DNA of 64,000 bases. It comes from CAIKZZ01 sp036742455 (GTDB lineage Bacteria; Pseudomonadota; Gammaproteobacteria; Steroidobacterales; Steroidobacteraceae). This document shows, in pieces, positions 26,825 through 36,901 of the stretch. Numbering within the stretch: position 1 is the first letter of the stretch; each line of letters begins with the position of its first letter. Location of the stretch: contig DAINQU010000015.1 in NCBI GenBank assembly GCA_036742455.1, positions 13,839-77,838 on the forward strand, written 5' to 3'. A model generated the notes under the pieces. That model searched no databases. It saw only the letters and a list, made by a program, of their open reading frames with translations, and was not told the DNA's origin. Made by a program: the position numbers and the translations under genes.

Positions 26825-27619
26825 GTGACCTCGATCCTCCCGCTCCTGCTTTACTTGGCTGCTGGCGCTGTCTTGCTGCGCTCCGTGCGGGCGCACACAG
26901 GTGACCGGCCACCGCTCGCGCTGGCGCTGGCCTATCTGGGCGTCCTGATCCACGGATCCATCCTCTTTCGCGCCATCGACGCGCCCCCGGGTCTCGCGTT
27001 CGCGATCACCGACAGCGCCTCGCTGGTCGGTTTCGTCATTGCGGTTACGACCAGCGCGATCGCCCTGCAAGGCGGCTTGGCCATACTCCCCGGGCTGTTC
27101 TGGACCTTGGCCGGACTGCTCGCCGTCGGCACAGGCCTCATGGCGGGGTTTCACGAAACGCACGGCGAGCAGTGGCAAATCTCGCTGCACATCGCTTGTG
27201 CCGCCCTTGCCGCCGGCTGGTTATCGATGTCGGCAGTCATCGTCGCGTGCCTCTACTACCAAAATGCGCGCCTCCGCAGTCGCGCGCCACTGGGCGCACT
27301 GGCGCTGCTGCCGCCGGTGGAGACCTTGGAGAAGACACTCTTCCGCGCCTTGGGTGCCGGCTACGTCGTCCTCACCGTGGTCCTCATCACCGGTTCGTTC
27401 TTTGTGCACGACCTCGTCGCACAGCACCTCGTGCACAAGGTCGCGCTGGCGGTGATCGCCTGGGGCGTGTTCGGCGTCCTGCTGATCGGGCGCGTTCGTT
27501 GGGGTTGGCGTGGTCGTAAAGCACTACGGTTCACGACCGCCGGTTTCGTCATCCTGGCGCTCGCCTATTTCGGCTCGAAATTCGTCTTGGAAAATGTGCT
27601 GGGCAGGCACTGGGGCTGA
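26825..27619 (+). CDS. ypjD: cytochrome c assembly (CcsA/HemX-like) inner-membrane protein YpjD
   Basis: A 264-residue protein with about eight hydrophobic segments, of the CcsA/CcmC/HemX-like family. Family histidines are seen in GFHETHGEQWQISLHIA and SFFVHDLVAQHLVHK. The family is linked with heme handling, but the YpjD branch next to ffh has no proven enzymatic role that I know of. The start is GTG at 26825. The stop is followed at once by the ATG of the CorC-type gene, so the two are coupled. The ffh-ypjD-yfjD order is the same as in E. coli. Confidence 0.85.
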   Translation: MTSILPLLLYLAAGAVLLRSVRAHTGDRPPLALALAYLGVLIHGSILFRAIDAPPGLAFAITDSASLVGFVIAVTTSAIALQGGLAILPGLFWTLAGLLAVGTGLMAGFHETHGEQWQISLHIACAALAAGWLSMSAVIVACLYYQNARLRSRAPLGALALLPPVETLEKTLFRALGAGYVVLTVVLITGSFFVHDLVAQHLVHKVALAVIAWGVFGVLLIGRVRWGWRGRKALRFTTAGFVILALAYFGSKFVLENVLGRHWG

Positions 27620-28885
27620 ATGAGCCATCACTCTCCCGGCCCGGCACTCGCCGGCCTCATCGTCTCGGTCCTCCTCTCCGCATTTTTTGCCGCGACCGAG
27701 ACCGCGCTGATGAGCATCAACCGATATCGGTTGCGACATCGAGCGAAGCAAGGCCATGCGGCCGCGCGTCTGACTGAGCGCCTCTTGGCACGACCCGATC
27801 GACTCATCGGCGTCGTGCTGCTCGGCAGCACGCTCGCGAACGTCGCCGCCGCGAGCATCGTGACGGTCATGACGCTCAATATGTTTGGGGAGGAATGGTT
27901 GGCGGTCGCGAACGGCGGCCTCACGCTCTTGCTGCTCATCGTCTGCGAAGTGGCGCCGAAGACCTACGGCGCACTGCATGCGGAGCGCATCGCGCTGCCC
28001 TCCGCGTACCTGTATCGCCCGCTGCAAGTACTGACCTACCCCTTTGTGTGGGTGATCAATGGCATCTCCAACGCCCTGCTGCGCCTCGTCGGCGTGTCCG
28101 CAGAAGCGGTTGCCACGCACTCGCTCTCCGCCGACGAACTGCGCACGGTCGTTGCAGAGGCTGGCGCGTTGATCCCGATAAAGCACCAGCAAATGCTCGT
28201 GGGGATCCTCGATCTCGAGCGCATCGAGGTCGAGGAAATCATGATTCCCCGTGCCGATATCGTCGGCATTGATTTGGAGGACGATTGGGAGCAAGCGCTG
28301 GATCGGCTGCGCGAGTCACCGCACACGCGATTGCCCCTTTACGAAGGCGATCTCGATCATATCGTTGGCATCTTGCACATGAAGAAAGTGGCCGGGCAGT
28401 TGGCGCGCGGCGACCTGACGCGCGAGCAATTGATCACGCTCGCCCGCGCACGCGAACCGTACTACATCCCCGAAGGCACGACGCTGACACAGCAACTCGT
28501 GGCGTTTCAAGAAAACCATCGTCGTCACGCCTTCGTCGTCGATGAGTACGGCGACGTGATCGGTTTGGTGACCATCGAGGACATCCTCGAAGAGATCGTC
28601 GGCGAGTTCACGACGCTACCCCAGGCGCTCAAGCGTGGCGTGCACGCCGACGAGGACGGCAGCTTTGTGATCACCGGGACCACGACGGTGCGCACGTTGA
28701 ATCGCACACTCGGCCTGTCGTTACCGACGGGCGGACCGCGCACGGTGAGTGGCTTAGTCCTCGAGCATCTCGAAACAATCCCCGAACCCGGCACGTCCTT
28801 TCGGCTCGAAGGCCATACGTTCGAAGTTCTGCAGATCGCCGACAACACGATCCGCACGGTCCGCATCCGACCGCGACGCCATTAA
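27620..28885 (+). CDS. yfjD: DUF21/CBS/CorC-HlyC-domain membrane protein (YfjD family)
   Basis: A 421-residue protein. The N-terminal DUF21 membrane domain (CNNM; about 1-190) has FFAATETALMSINRYRLRH and VCEVAPKTYGA. A CBS pair follows (about 205-335; ESPHTRLPLYEGDLDHIVGI and AFVVDEYGDVIGLVTIEDIL). The C-terminal CorC_HlyC domain (about 345-420) has DGSFVITGTTTVRTLN. CNNM/CorC proteins export or help export magnesium and are regulated by ATP-Mg binding to the CBS pair. It is translationally coupled to ypjD. The gene ends 4 bases from the convergent asparaginase. Confidence 0.9.
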   Translation: MSHHSPGPALAGLIVSVLLSAFFAATETALMSINRYRLRHRAKQGHAAARLTERLLARPDRLIGVVLLGSTLANVAAASIVTVMTLNMFGEEWLAVANGGLTLLLLIVCEVAPKTYGALHAERIALPSAYLYRPLQVLTYPFVWVINGISNALLRLVGVSAEAVATHSLSADELRTVVAEAGALIPIKHQQMLVGILDLERIEVEEIMIPRADIVGIDLEDDWEQALDRLRESPHTRLPLYEGDLDHIVGILHMKKVAGQLARGDLTREQLITLARAREPYYIPEGTTLTQQLVAFQENHRRHAFVVDEYGDVIGLVTIEDILEEIVGEFTTLPQALKRGVHADEDGSFVITGTTTVRTLNRTLGLSLPTGGPRTVSGLVLEHLETIPEPGTSFRLEGHTFEVLQIADNTIRTVRIRPRRH

Positions 28886-28889
28886 CCGA

Positions 28890-30020
28890 TCAGGCACCGA
28901 GGCTCGGCCGCAGCGTCACGGACAATGCGATGTGACCCACCGCAACGCCGACGGTATTGCGGAGCACCGGCTCGTAGAATGCCTGCAGCGCCTCGGGCAC
29001 CGGCACACGCAGTTGCCGCAACACCTCACAGACGATAGGCGCGACAACCGCGCCATTGCCGTCCTCCACCTTGATGGCGATCCCAAGCGCGCCCGTGACC
29101 ATCGGCAAGTGCGCCGTGCGCTCGGCGCGCAAACCCACCGCATAACAACCGTCGGCGCCGACTTTACCGATGAGTCCCCCGGCGAAGGACTGCATCAGCG
29201 CCGTGCAAAACCGACCGCTCCCGGCGACCAGTTCCGGGTACTGCGTCATCGCTTGGTACAACCGGGCCAACCGTTGCGTCCGTGGGGTGATGGCACCGGC
29301 AGGCGTTCGCGCAGTCGTGTCCGCCGCGTCCGCCAAGACGGCGTACAGCCGTGCCAAGCGCTCGAGCGGCAGCGACGGCGTCGGTAGATTGCACCCGTCG
29401 ATCGCCCAGTCGATGTCGGAGGACTCCATACCCACCAACGACGCCAAAACAGCACCAACGCGCTGTTGCAGCGGGTGATTGCGCGCTTGGTAGTTCGCGG
29501 GCGTCCCGGTGAGCGCGCGCGCCGCGACCGCCATACCGATGTGTTTCCCCGAACAATTGCTGCACAGCGGGCCCGGCACCAGATCGCGGCGTATCCAGTC
29601 TCGCGTCACGGCGTCGTTTAACGAAGGGTGGCCACCGCAACACAAATCCGCTTCGTGCAGTCCGGCACGACGAAGCATGCCCGCCGCACGCTCCAGATGC
29701 AGAGGCTCCGCGCTGTGGGAGGCGCACAACAACGCCAACTCCGCGGCATCAAAGCCAAAATCATCGCCGTCGGAAGCTTCCAGCACCGCCAGCGCTTGTG
29801 CGGGCTTCGCGGTAGATCGGATCCACGTGAGACGGCGCGCATCGCCACTCTCATACAGCAGACGCCCCGCCGCATCGGTGACCGCGATATGTGCGCAATG
29901 ACGGTTTTCGGCGCGATCGCCACGCATCACCGTGGCGGCAAAACCGTCCGCGCCGACGCCGCCGGCGCGCGACTCAGTCACGCGGCCCGCGCCCGCCAAC
30001 CGCAGACTCGCGTAAGGCAT
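28890..30020 (-). CDS. Rhizobium etli-type L-asparaginase (asparaginase II, PF06089)
   Basis: A protein of up to 376 residues that hydrolyses asparagine. It is of the Zn-containing class-3 type (R. etli asparaginase II), unrelated to AnsA/AnsB. Family motifs are the SxxK pair in RSTAKPAQAL, CASHSAEPLH, SNCSGKHIGM (the cysteine and lysine near the zinc) and AIDGCNLPTPSL (the second cysteine). No signal peptide is seen. The ATG at 30020 lies 47 bases inside radA; a GTG at 29981 would reduce the overlap to a few bases and still keep all motifs. Both starts lack a strong ribosome site, so the start is uncertain. It is probably co-transcribed with radA. Confidence 0.88.
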   Translation of the reverse strand: MPYASLRLAGAGRVTESRAGGVGADGFAATVMRGDRAENRHCAHIAVTDAAGRLLYESGDARRLTWIRSTAKPAQALAVLEASDGDDFGFDAAELALLCASHSAEPLHLERAAGMLRRAGLHEADLCCGGHPSLNDAVTRDWIRRDLVPGPLCSNCSGKHIGMAVAARALTGTPANYQARNHPLQQRVGAVLASLVGMESSDIDWAIDGCNLPTPSLPLERLARLYAVLADAADTTARTPAGAITPRTQRLARLYQAMTQYPELVAGSGRFCTALMQSFAGGLIGKVGADGCYAVGLRAERTAHLPMVTGALGIAIKVEDGNGAVVAPIVCEVLRQLRVPVPEALQAFYEPVLRNTVGVAVGHIALSVTLRPSLGA

Positions 30021-31368
30021 CGAGCGCTTCGGCGAGGCGTTCGACCCCCACCACCTCTAGACCGTCGATCCCTTTGCGCGGCGCATTGGCGCGCGGAACG
30101 ATCGCTCGACGAAACCCGTGTTTGGCCGCCTCACGCAGGCGCTCTTCGCCGAAAGGAACGGGTCGTACTTCCCCGGCGAGACCGAGTTCCCCGAAGGACA
30201 CCAAGTCCTGTGGCAGCGGTCGATCGTCCAGACTTGAAACGGCCGCCAACACCGCCGGCAAATCAGCGGCGGTCTCGCCCAAGTGCACGCCGCCGACGAC
30301 ATTGATAAAGACATCGTGAGCCGAGAGCGCCACGCCGCCGTGGCGATGCAAGACGGCTAACAGCAAGGCCAACCGATTGCTCTCGAATCCCACCGCGACC
30401 CGCCGCGTGTTCTGCGCGCGCGCTTCGTCGACCAATGCCTGCACTTCCACCAAGAGTGGGCGTGTGCCTTCGCGTGCCACGGTGACCAGACTGCCGGCCA
30501 CCGGGGCCGGATGACGGGAGAGAAAGATCGCGGAGGGGTTTTTCACCTCACGCAAGCCCCCTTCCTCCATGGAAAAGACGCCGATCTCATTGGCCGCACC
30601 GAAGCGGTTCTTCACGGCCCGAACGACCCGAAACCGGCTGCCGGCATCGCTCTCGAAATACAACACCGTGTCCACGAGGTGCTCGAGCACCCGCGGACCG
30701 GCGATCACCCCTTCTTTCGTGACGTGCCCAATTAACAGCACCGCAGTGCCCGATTGTTTGGCGAATTGGACGAAGCGTGCCGCGGACTCGCGCAATTGCG
30801 ACACCGAGCCGGGACTGGACTCGACCTCCGCCGTGCCCATCGTCTGGATCGAATCGACGACCAGGACGCGCGCCTCACGCGCCCGCGCCGCGCCGATCAC
30901 CGCCTCGACGTCGGTCTCTGCCAACAAGCCGAGCGGCGCATCGTCCAACCCGAGACGGCGGGCGCGGAGACCGACCTGCCGCAGACTCTCCTCGCCCGTG
31001 GCATAGAGGACCGCCGTGTCGCGCGCCAGTGCCGCCGCGGCCTGCAGGAGCAACGTCGATTTGCCGATACCCGGTTCGCCACCGATCAGGGTGACCGAAC
31101 CGGCGACCAGTCCACCGCCCAGCACACGGTCGAATTCGCCCGATCCCGTCGGCGTACGCGGTGCTTCCGCGGTGGCCACCGAGCCGAGGGTCTCGGCGCC
31201 GCCCCCCGCTTCTATAAGGGGTCGTGCGGACGCGCGCGGCGCGCTCTTTGGGGCGGAATGGGCCGACAGCGTGTTCCACGCCTGGCAGGCAGGGCACTGG
31301 CCCTGCCACTTTGGGGTGGCATCGCCACAGGCGCTGCAGACATAAACGGTGCGGGTCTTGGTGTTCAC
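29974..31368 (-). CDS. radA: DNA repair/recombination ATPase RadA
   Basis: A 464-residue RadA (Sms) that drives branch migration and 3-strand exchange. The N-terminal C4 zinc finger is CSACG...CPACQ. The RecA-like core has Walker A GGEPGIGKST and the RadA-specific KNRFGAANE. The C-terminal Lon-protease-like domain, lacking protease activity in this family, includes VGGVHLGETAADL and SFGELGLAGEVRPV. Length is standard. It is divergent from the CHASE2 kinase gene. Confidence 0.97.
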   Translation of the reverse strand: MNTKTRTVYVCSACGDATPKWQGQCPACQAWNTLSAHSAPKSAPRASARPLIEAGGGAETLGSVATAEAPRTPTGSGEFDRVLGGGLVAGSVTLIGGEPGIGKSTLLLQAAAALARDTAVLYATGEESLRQVGLRARRLGLDDAPLGLLAETDVEAVIGAARAREARVLVVDSIQTMGTAEVESSPGSVSQLRESAARFVQFAKQSGTAVLLIGHVTKEGVIAGPRVLEHLVDTVLYFESDAGSRFRVVRAVKNRFGAANEIGVFSMEEGGLREVKNPSAIFLSRHPAPVAGSLVTVAREGTRPLLVEVQALVDEARAQNTRRVAVGFESNRLALLLAVLHRHGGVALSAHDVFINVVGGVHLGETAADLPAVLAAVSSLDDRPLPQDLVSFGELGLAGEVRPVPFGEERLREAAKHGFRRAIVPRANAPRKGIDGLEVVGVERLAEALDALRESAVGGRGPRD

Positions 31369-31471
31369 GGCAGGATGCTATCAGCCTAGGTCATCACCGG
31401 ATATGTGGAGCAGGTCGCAAACTGACCTCGGGGTCGTCGATAGACTGCAGTCCGGACTATGTAACACCATT

Positions 31472-33790
31472 ATGTACGCACATCCCCTCTTCAGACCCCT
31501 CGCCGCCGCTGCCGCCGCCGTCATCCTGAGCTTCCTGTTGGCGGCTGTATTGGCGCCGGGCGGCTATGCCGCGCTCGAAGGGCTGCCGCTTGGACTACTG
31601 CAGCGCGCCGCTAACGCCGACCGCAGCGGCGTGGCCGCCTGGGTGGTCGTGGACGGCGCCGACAAGGATCCCGGGCGCGCCCGCAGCCAGATTGCGCGCG
31701 CGATCGATGCGGCGCACGCGGCCGGGGCGCGCGCCATCGTCGTCGCATCCCCGCTCAGCGACCCGGTCGGGAGCGCGGACCTGCGCGCCGCGCGGGCCCT
31801 GCTGGACAGCGCAGACGCCGCGGGCGACACCGCGATGCGCACGAAAATCGAGAGCTGGCTCGCCGACCTCGACCACGACGCGGACCTGGAACGCTCGATT
31901 CGAAAGGCCGGTAACGTGGCCCTCCTCGCCGCCCCCACCGGCGCCCCGTTGGAGCGCTTCGCGAGCGCGGCGGTCGCGATCGGCACCGAACCGACCGTGA
32001 ACGCCGACGCTGACGGCGTCTCTCGGCACGCCCGACTCTATCGCACCGACACCGGCCAACCGTCGTTGGCGTTTGCGGCGTGGCTGATTGCCCACCCCAA
32101 CGGCGTCCAACCGTTCCCGATCAGCGACCCGCAGGCCATGTCGGTCGCGGCCGCGCCGTTGGGCACCCAGGGCGGTCGGTGGCTACCCACGTACGGTCGC
32201 AAAGCCGGGACGACCGGCGGTCTGACCCGCATCAACGCGCACGACCTGAGTGCCGAGAGCGCGCGCCTGCACGGCCGACTCGTCGTCATCGGCGGGACAG
32301 AGACCACCGTCACGGTCGCCACGGGTGACACGCTCGCGCTGGGCGAAGCGATTGCCCAGCGGCTCGTCAGCCTCGAACAGCACGATTACGCAACGGTCCC
32401 GCGTTTGGCCCGCACGTTTACGGCACTTACGTTATTGGCCGCCATCCTGTGGGGCGCCTTGCTGGCGCCGGGTCTGAGGGGCCCGGTTCGGTGGGTCACG
32501 GTGGCTGTGATTGTCTTTGGCGCTTGCCTGTTGGAGGTCGGATTACTGGCGGCCTTGCGCGTCTGGATCCCGCTCATGGCGGCGAGCCTTACCGTGCCGC
32601 TGGCCACGTTAGCCGCCACCCTCGTACCCGAACGGCCGCGCAGCGTGCCCGCAAGCGGCGCGCCGGTCGTTCCGCTGCCGCCGACATTACCGCGGATCAC
32701 GCGCCCGCCGCGCCCGCGGCAGGAACCGCCGAAGCGCCCGGATGTACCGGCCGCGGACCCTTTTCTCACCGCGAACATCACCGGGCCCCAGAACGTCAAG
32801 CCCGGGCGGAGCAACCCGCCCGTGCCCACGCCGATGCCCAGTGGACCGATGAGTCTGAAGGACATCCAGCGCATCCTGGAGGCGCGCCGCGAGGAACCCA
32901 GTCGGGCGGAAGTCGCCGACATGCTGCTCGGGCGTTCGAAACGCCCACCGAAGCCGAAGCTCGGCCGGTACGAAATCGATCGAGAATTGGGCCACGGCGC
33001 GATGGGGACGGTCTTTCTGGGTAAAGACCCGACCATCAACCGCACGGTCGCCATCAAGGCGATTCCCATCGTCGAAGAGTTCTCCGAAGCCGATCTTGCG
33101 GACGCACGCGATCGATTTTTCCGCGAAGCTGAGATGGCGGGTCGCTTGCAGCACGCGAGCATCGTCACGGTCTATGACGCCGGCGAGGACGGCGGCATCG
33201 CCTGGATCGCCATGGAGTACGTGCAAGGCCAGCCGCTGTCGGATTACACCGTCAAAGATCGCCTCTTGCCGGCCCATAAGGTGCTGGAGATTTGTGCGCG
33301 TATTGCCGATGCGCTGGATTACGCCCATGCGCAGGCGGTGGTGCACCGTGACATCAAGCCGGCGAACGTGCTCTTCCACGCGGACACGCTGGAAACCAAG
33401 ATCACGGATTTCGGGATTGCCCGCCTGACCAATTCCAGTTCGACACGCAGCGGCATCGTGCTCGGCACGCCGTCGTTTATGGCGCCCGAGCGCCTCGAGG
33501 GACGCGCTGTCACCGGCCGATCGGATCTGTTTGCACTCGGCGTTTCGCTGTATCAGCTATTGGCCGGCGAACTGCCGTTCCGTGCCGAATCCATGGCCGG
33601 ACTCATGGAAAAAATCATCCATACGCCGCACCCCTCCTTGCGCAGCGTGCGTCCGGACCTGCCGGTCTGCGTCAGCGCCATCGTGGACCGGGCGCTGCAG
33701 AAGGATCCGAACGACCGATTCCAAAGCGCGGGCGAGATGGCTCGTTTCCTGCGCGCCTGCGCCAAAGCATGCGCCACGCCACTGAAATGA
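31472..33790 (+). CDS. membrane Ser/Thr protein kinase with CHASE2-type sensor
   Basis: About 772 residues. An N-terminal hydrophobic segment (8-28) is followed by an extracytoplasmic region with CHASE2-like features (about 50-310; VVVDGADKDP, ARAIVVASPLSDP, GRLVVIGG). Two to three membrane segments follow (about 315-385), then a Pro-rich linker and a Hanks-type kinase (about 497-752). Kinase motifs are LGHGAMGTVF, VAIKAIP, HRDIKPANVLF, DFGIARL and SFMAPERL, so it should be active. The frame is open upstream to 31349, but the ATG at 31472 places the membrane segment at the N-terminus. A PP2C phosphatase starts 1 base after the stop, followed by an FHA protein: a writer, eraser and reader set. 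The periplasmic stimulus is unknown. Confidence 0.9.
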   Translation: MYAHPLFRPLAAAAAAVILSFLLAAVLAPGGYAALEGLPLGLLQRAANADRSGVAAWVVVDGADKDPGRARSQIARAIDAAHAAGARAIVVASPLSDPVGSADLRAARALLDSADAAGDTAMRTKIESWLADLDHDADLERSIRKAGNVALLAAPTGAPLERFASAAVAIGTEPTVNADADGVSRHARLYRTDTGQPSLAFAAWLIAHPNGVQPFPISDPQAMSVAAAPLGTQGGRWLPTYGRKAGTTGGLTRINAHDLSAESARLHGRLVVIGGTETTVTVATGDTLALGEAIAQRLVSLEQHDYATVPRLARTFTALTLLAAILWGALLAPGLRGPVRWVTVAVIVFGACLLEVGLLAALRVWIPLMAASLTVPLATLAATLVPERPRSVPASGAPVVPLPPTLPRITRPPRPRQEPPKRPDVPAADPFLTANITGPQNVKPGRSNPPVPTPMPSGPMSLKDIQRILEARREEPSRAEVADMLLGRSKRPPKPKLGRYEIDRELGHGAMGTVFLGKDPTINRTVAIKAIPIVEEFSEADLADARDRFFREAEMAGRLQHASIVTVYDAGEDGGIAWIAMEYVQGQPLSDYTVKDRLLPAHKVLEICARIADALDYAHAQAVVHRDIKPANVLFHADTLETKITDFGIARLTNSSSTRSGIVLGTPSFMAPERLEGRAVTGRSDLFALGVSLYQLLAGELPFRAESMAGLMEKIIHTPHPSLRSVRPDLPVCVSAIVDRALQKDPNDRFQSAGEMARFLRACAKACATPLK

Positions 33791-33791
33791 C

Positions 33792-34613
33792 ATGATGAAG
33801 ACCAAGATCCAGAGCTTTGCCGATACCGATACCGGGCGTGTGCGCGAACACAACGAAGACGCCATCGGGATGGATACCGACATCGGTCTCTACGTCCTCG
33901 CGGACGGCATGGGCGGCTATAACGCCGGTGAAGTGGCCAGCGGCATCGCCGTACGCACCATTTTGAATATGCTCCGCGAGTCCTACGCCGCCTACCCGTT
34001 GGAAGGGGTCGATCAGCAGACGGGGCTCATGCGTCCGAGCATCATGCTGCGCGACGCGGTCCTGCGTGCGAACAAGATCATCCATCAGACCGCCAAAACC
34101 CACGCGCAGTGCGACGGCATGGGCACGACGGTGGTGGCCGCCCTGTTCTACAACGATCACATCGTCACCGCGCATGTTGGGGACTCCCGGTTGTACCGGT
34201 TACGCAACGGCAGACTCGAACAGCTGACCGCTGACCATTCCTTGCTCCAAGAACTGGTGGATCGCGGGATTTATTCCCGGGAAGAGGCCGCCCGGGCGAC
34301 CAGCAAGAACTTCGTGACACGCGCCTTGGGGGTCGAGCCCACCGTCGATGTGGACGTGCAGGAACATCTGGCCTTGCCGACCGACCGGTACCTGATGTGT
34401 TCCGATGGCCTCTCGGACATGGTGACGGACGATGAAATCGCCCATCTGGGCGACCATTTTGGGTCGGACCTGCGCTCAATGGGGCAATCATTGGTCATGC
34501 GGGCGAACGATCACGGGGGCCGAGACAATATCTCCGTCGTCCTAACGCAAGTCGTCGAGCCTTTTCCCGCGCAGCGCGGCATACTTAACAAAATATCGGG
34601 ATGGTTCCGCTGA
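33792..34613 (+). CDS. PP2C-type Ser/Thr protein phosphatase
   Basis: A 273-residue bacterial PP2C (Stp/PppA type). Metal-binding motifs are VREHNEDAIG, LADGMGGYNAGE, AHVGDSRLYRL, SDGLSDM and GGRDNISVVL, all with their aspartates. It should dephosphorylate targets of the adjacent kinase. It starts 1 base after the kinase stop (second ATG one codon later). The C-terminal 20 residues lie outside the catalytic fold and carry no recognisable motif. Confidence 0.94.
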   Translation: MMKTKIQSFADTDTGRVREHNEDAIGMDTDIGLYVLADGMGGYNAGEVASGIAVRTILNMLRESYAAYPLEGVDQQTGLMRPSIMLRDAVLRANKIIHQTAKTHAQCDGMGTTVVAALFYNDHIVTAHVGDSRLYRLRNGRLEQLTADHSLLQELVDRGIYSREEAARATSKNFVTRALGVEPTVDVDVQEHLALPTDRYLMCSDGLSDMVTDDEIAHLGDHFGSDLRSMGQSLVMRANDHGGRDNISVVLTQVVEPFPAQRGILNKISGWFR

Positions 34614-34636
34614 CGCGCAGCCGAGGATAGAGGACG

Positions 34637-35329
34637 ATGGCTCGCCTGACCCTTAGCCTGGATGGCCAAACACTCGCCGAGTTCAACATGACTCGGGAGC
34701 GCTACACGATCGGTCGATTGGCCGATAACGACATCCGCATCGACAGTGCGGCCGTCAGCGGCCATCACGCGCTGATCATCAATATCCTCAACGACTCGTT
34801 CCTCGAGGACTTGAACAGCACCAACGGCACGTATGTCGGGGGTCGATTGGTCCGCAAGCACGCATTGCAGCACGGCGACGTCATTACGATCGGTCACCAT
34901 CAATTGCGCTTCGTGGATGCCGATGACGCGGATGCCGATCGCGAATCCTTCGAAAAGACCATGGTCTTGGCGCCGTCCGAGGCAGCCGCCGAACAATTGC
35001 GACCGAAGAGCGAACCGACCCGTCCCATGACAACGGTCGGGCTCAAGCCGGAACGCGCGAGCACGGCGCACCTGCAGGTGCTCTCAGGCTCGCAGGCCGG
35101 TCGTGACTTCGAGGTCGTGAAAGCCGTCACCATGATCGGCCGATCCGGCGTTCAGGTGGCCGCGATCACCCGCCGCGCCGATGGCTACTACCTCATCCAC
35201 GTGGACAGTCGGCGGGCGAATGACTACCCGCTCGTGAATGGGGCGCCGATCGGCGGTACGGCGCACCGCCTCGCCGACAACGACATCATTACCGTTGCCG
35301 GCGTCAAAATGGGCTTTCTGCTGAGCTAA
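34637..35329 (+). CDS. FHA-domain protein with a second, degenerate FHA-like half
   Basis: A 230-residue cytoplasmic protein. The first half is a good FHA domain: YTIGRLADNDIRI, AVSGHHALI and NSTNGTYVGG give the arginine, serine/histidine and asparagine that bind phosphothreonine. The second half (about 140-230) has the FHA fold pattern (VTMIGRSG, PLVNGAPIGG, LADNDIITVAG) but lacks the SxxH and STNGT motifs, so it probably does not bind phosphothreonine. The linker has threonines in FEKTMVLAPSE and RPMTTVGLK that could be kinase targets; this is inference. It completes a kinase-phosphatase-FHA operon. No type VI secretion genes, which often carry such trios, are in the window. Confidence 0.9.
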   Translation: MARLTLSLDGQTLAEFNMTRERYTIGRLADNDIRIDSAAVSGHHALIINILNDSFLEDLNSTNGTYVGGRLVRKHALQHGDVITIGHHQLRFVDADDADADRESFEKTMVLAPSEAAAEQLRPKSEPTRPMTTVGLKPERASTAHLQVLSGSQAGRDFEVVKAVTMIGRSGVQVAAITRRADGYYLIHVDSRRANDYPLVNGAPIGGTAHRLADNDIITVAGVKMGFLLS

Positions 35330-35334
35330 GCGTC

Positions 35335-36816
<1,482 letters not shown>

Positions 36817-36824
36817 CAGTAAAC

Positions 36825-36861
36825 CTTAGAAAAACAGGGGCACCCGGCATGAAGCCGGGTG
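36825..36861 (-). terminator. possible terminator after ilvE
   Basis: CACCCGGC (36841-36848) and GCCGGGTG (36854-36861) form a perfect 8-bp stem with a 5-base loop. On the minus strand it is followed, after CCCCTG, by TTTTTC, about 40 bases past the ilvE stop and just before the helicase gene. The T run is not directly against the stem, so termination may be partial. Confidence 0.5.
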
Positions 36862-36901
36862 GCGAGGAGCATACAGGGATGTGTCGGGGGACGCGGAACT
36901 A

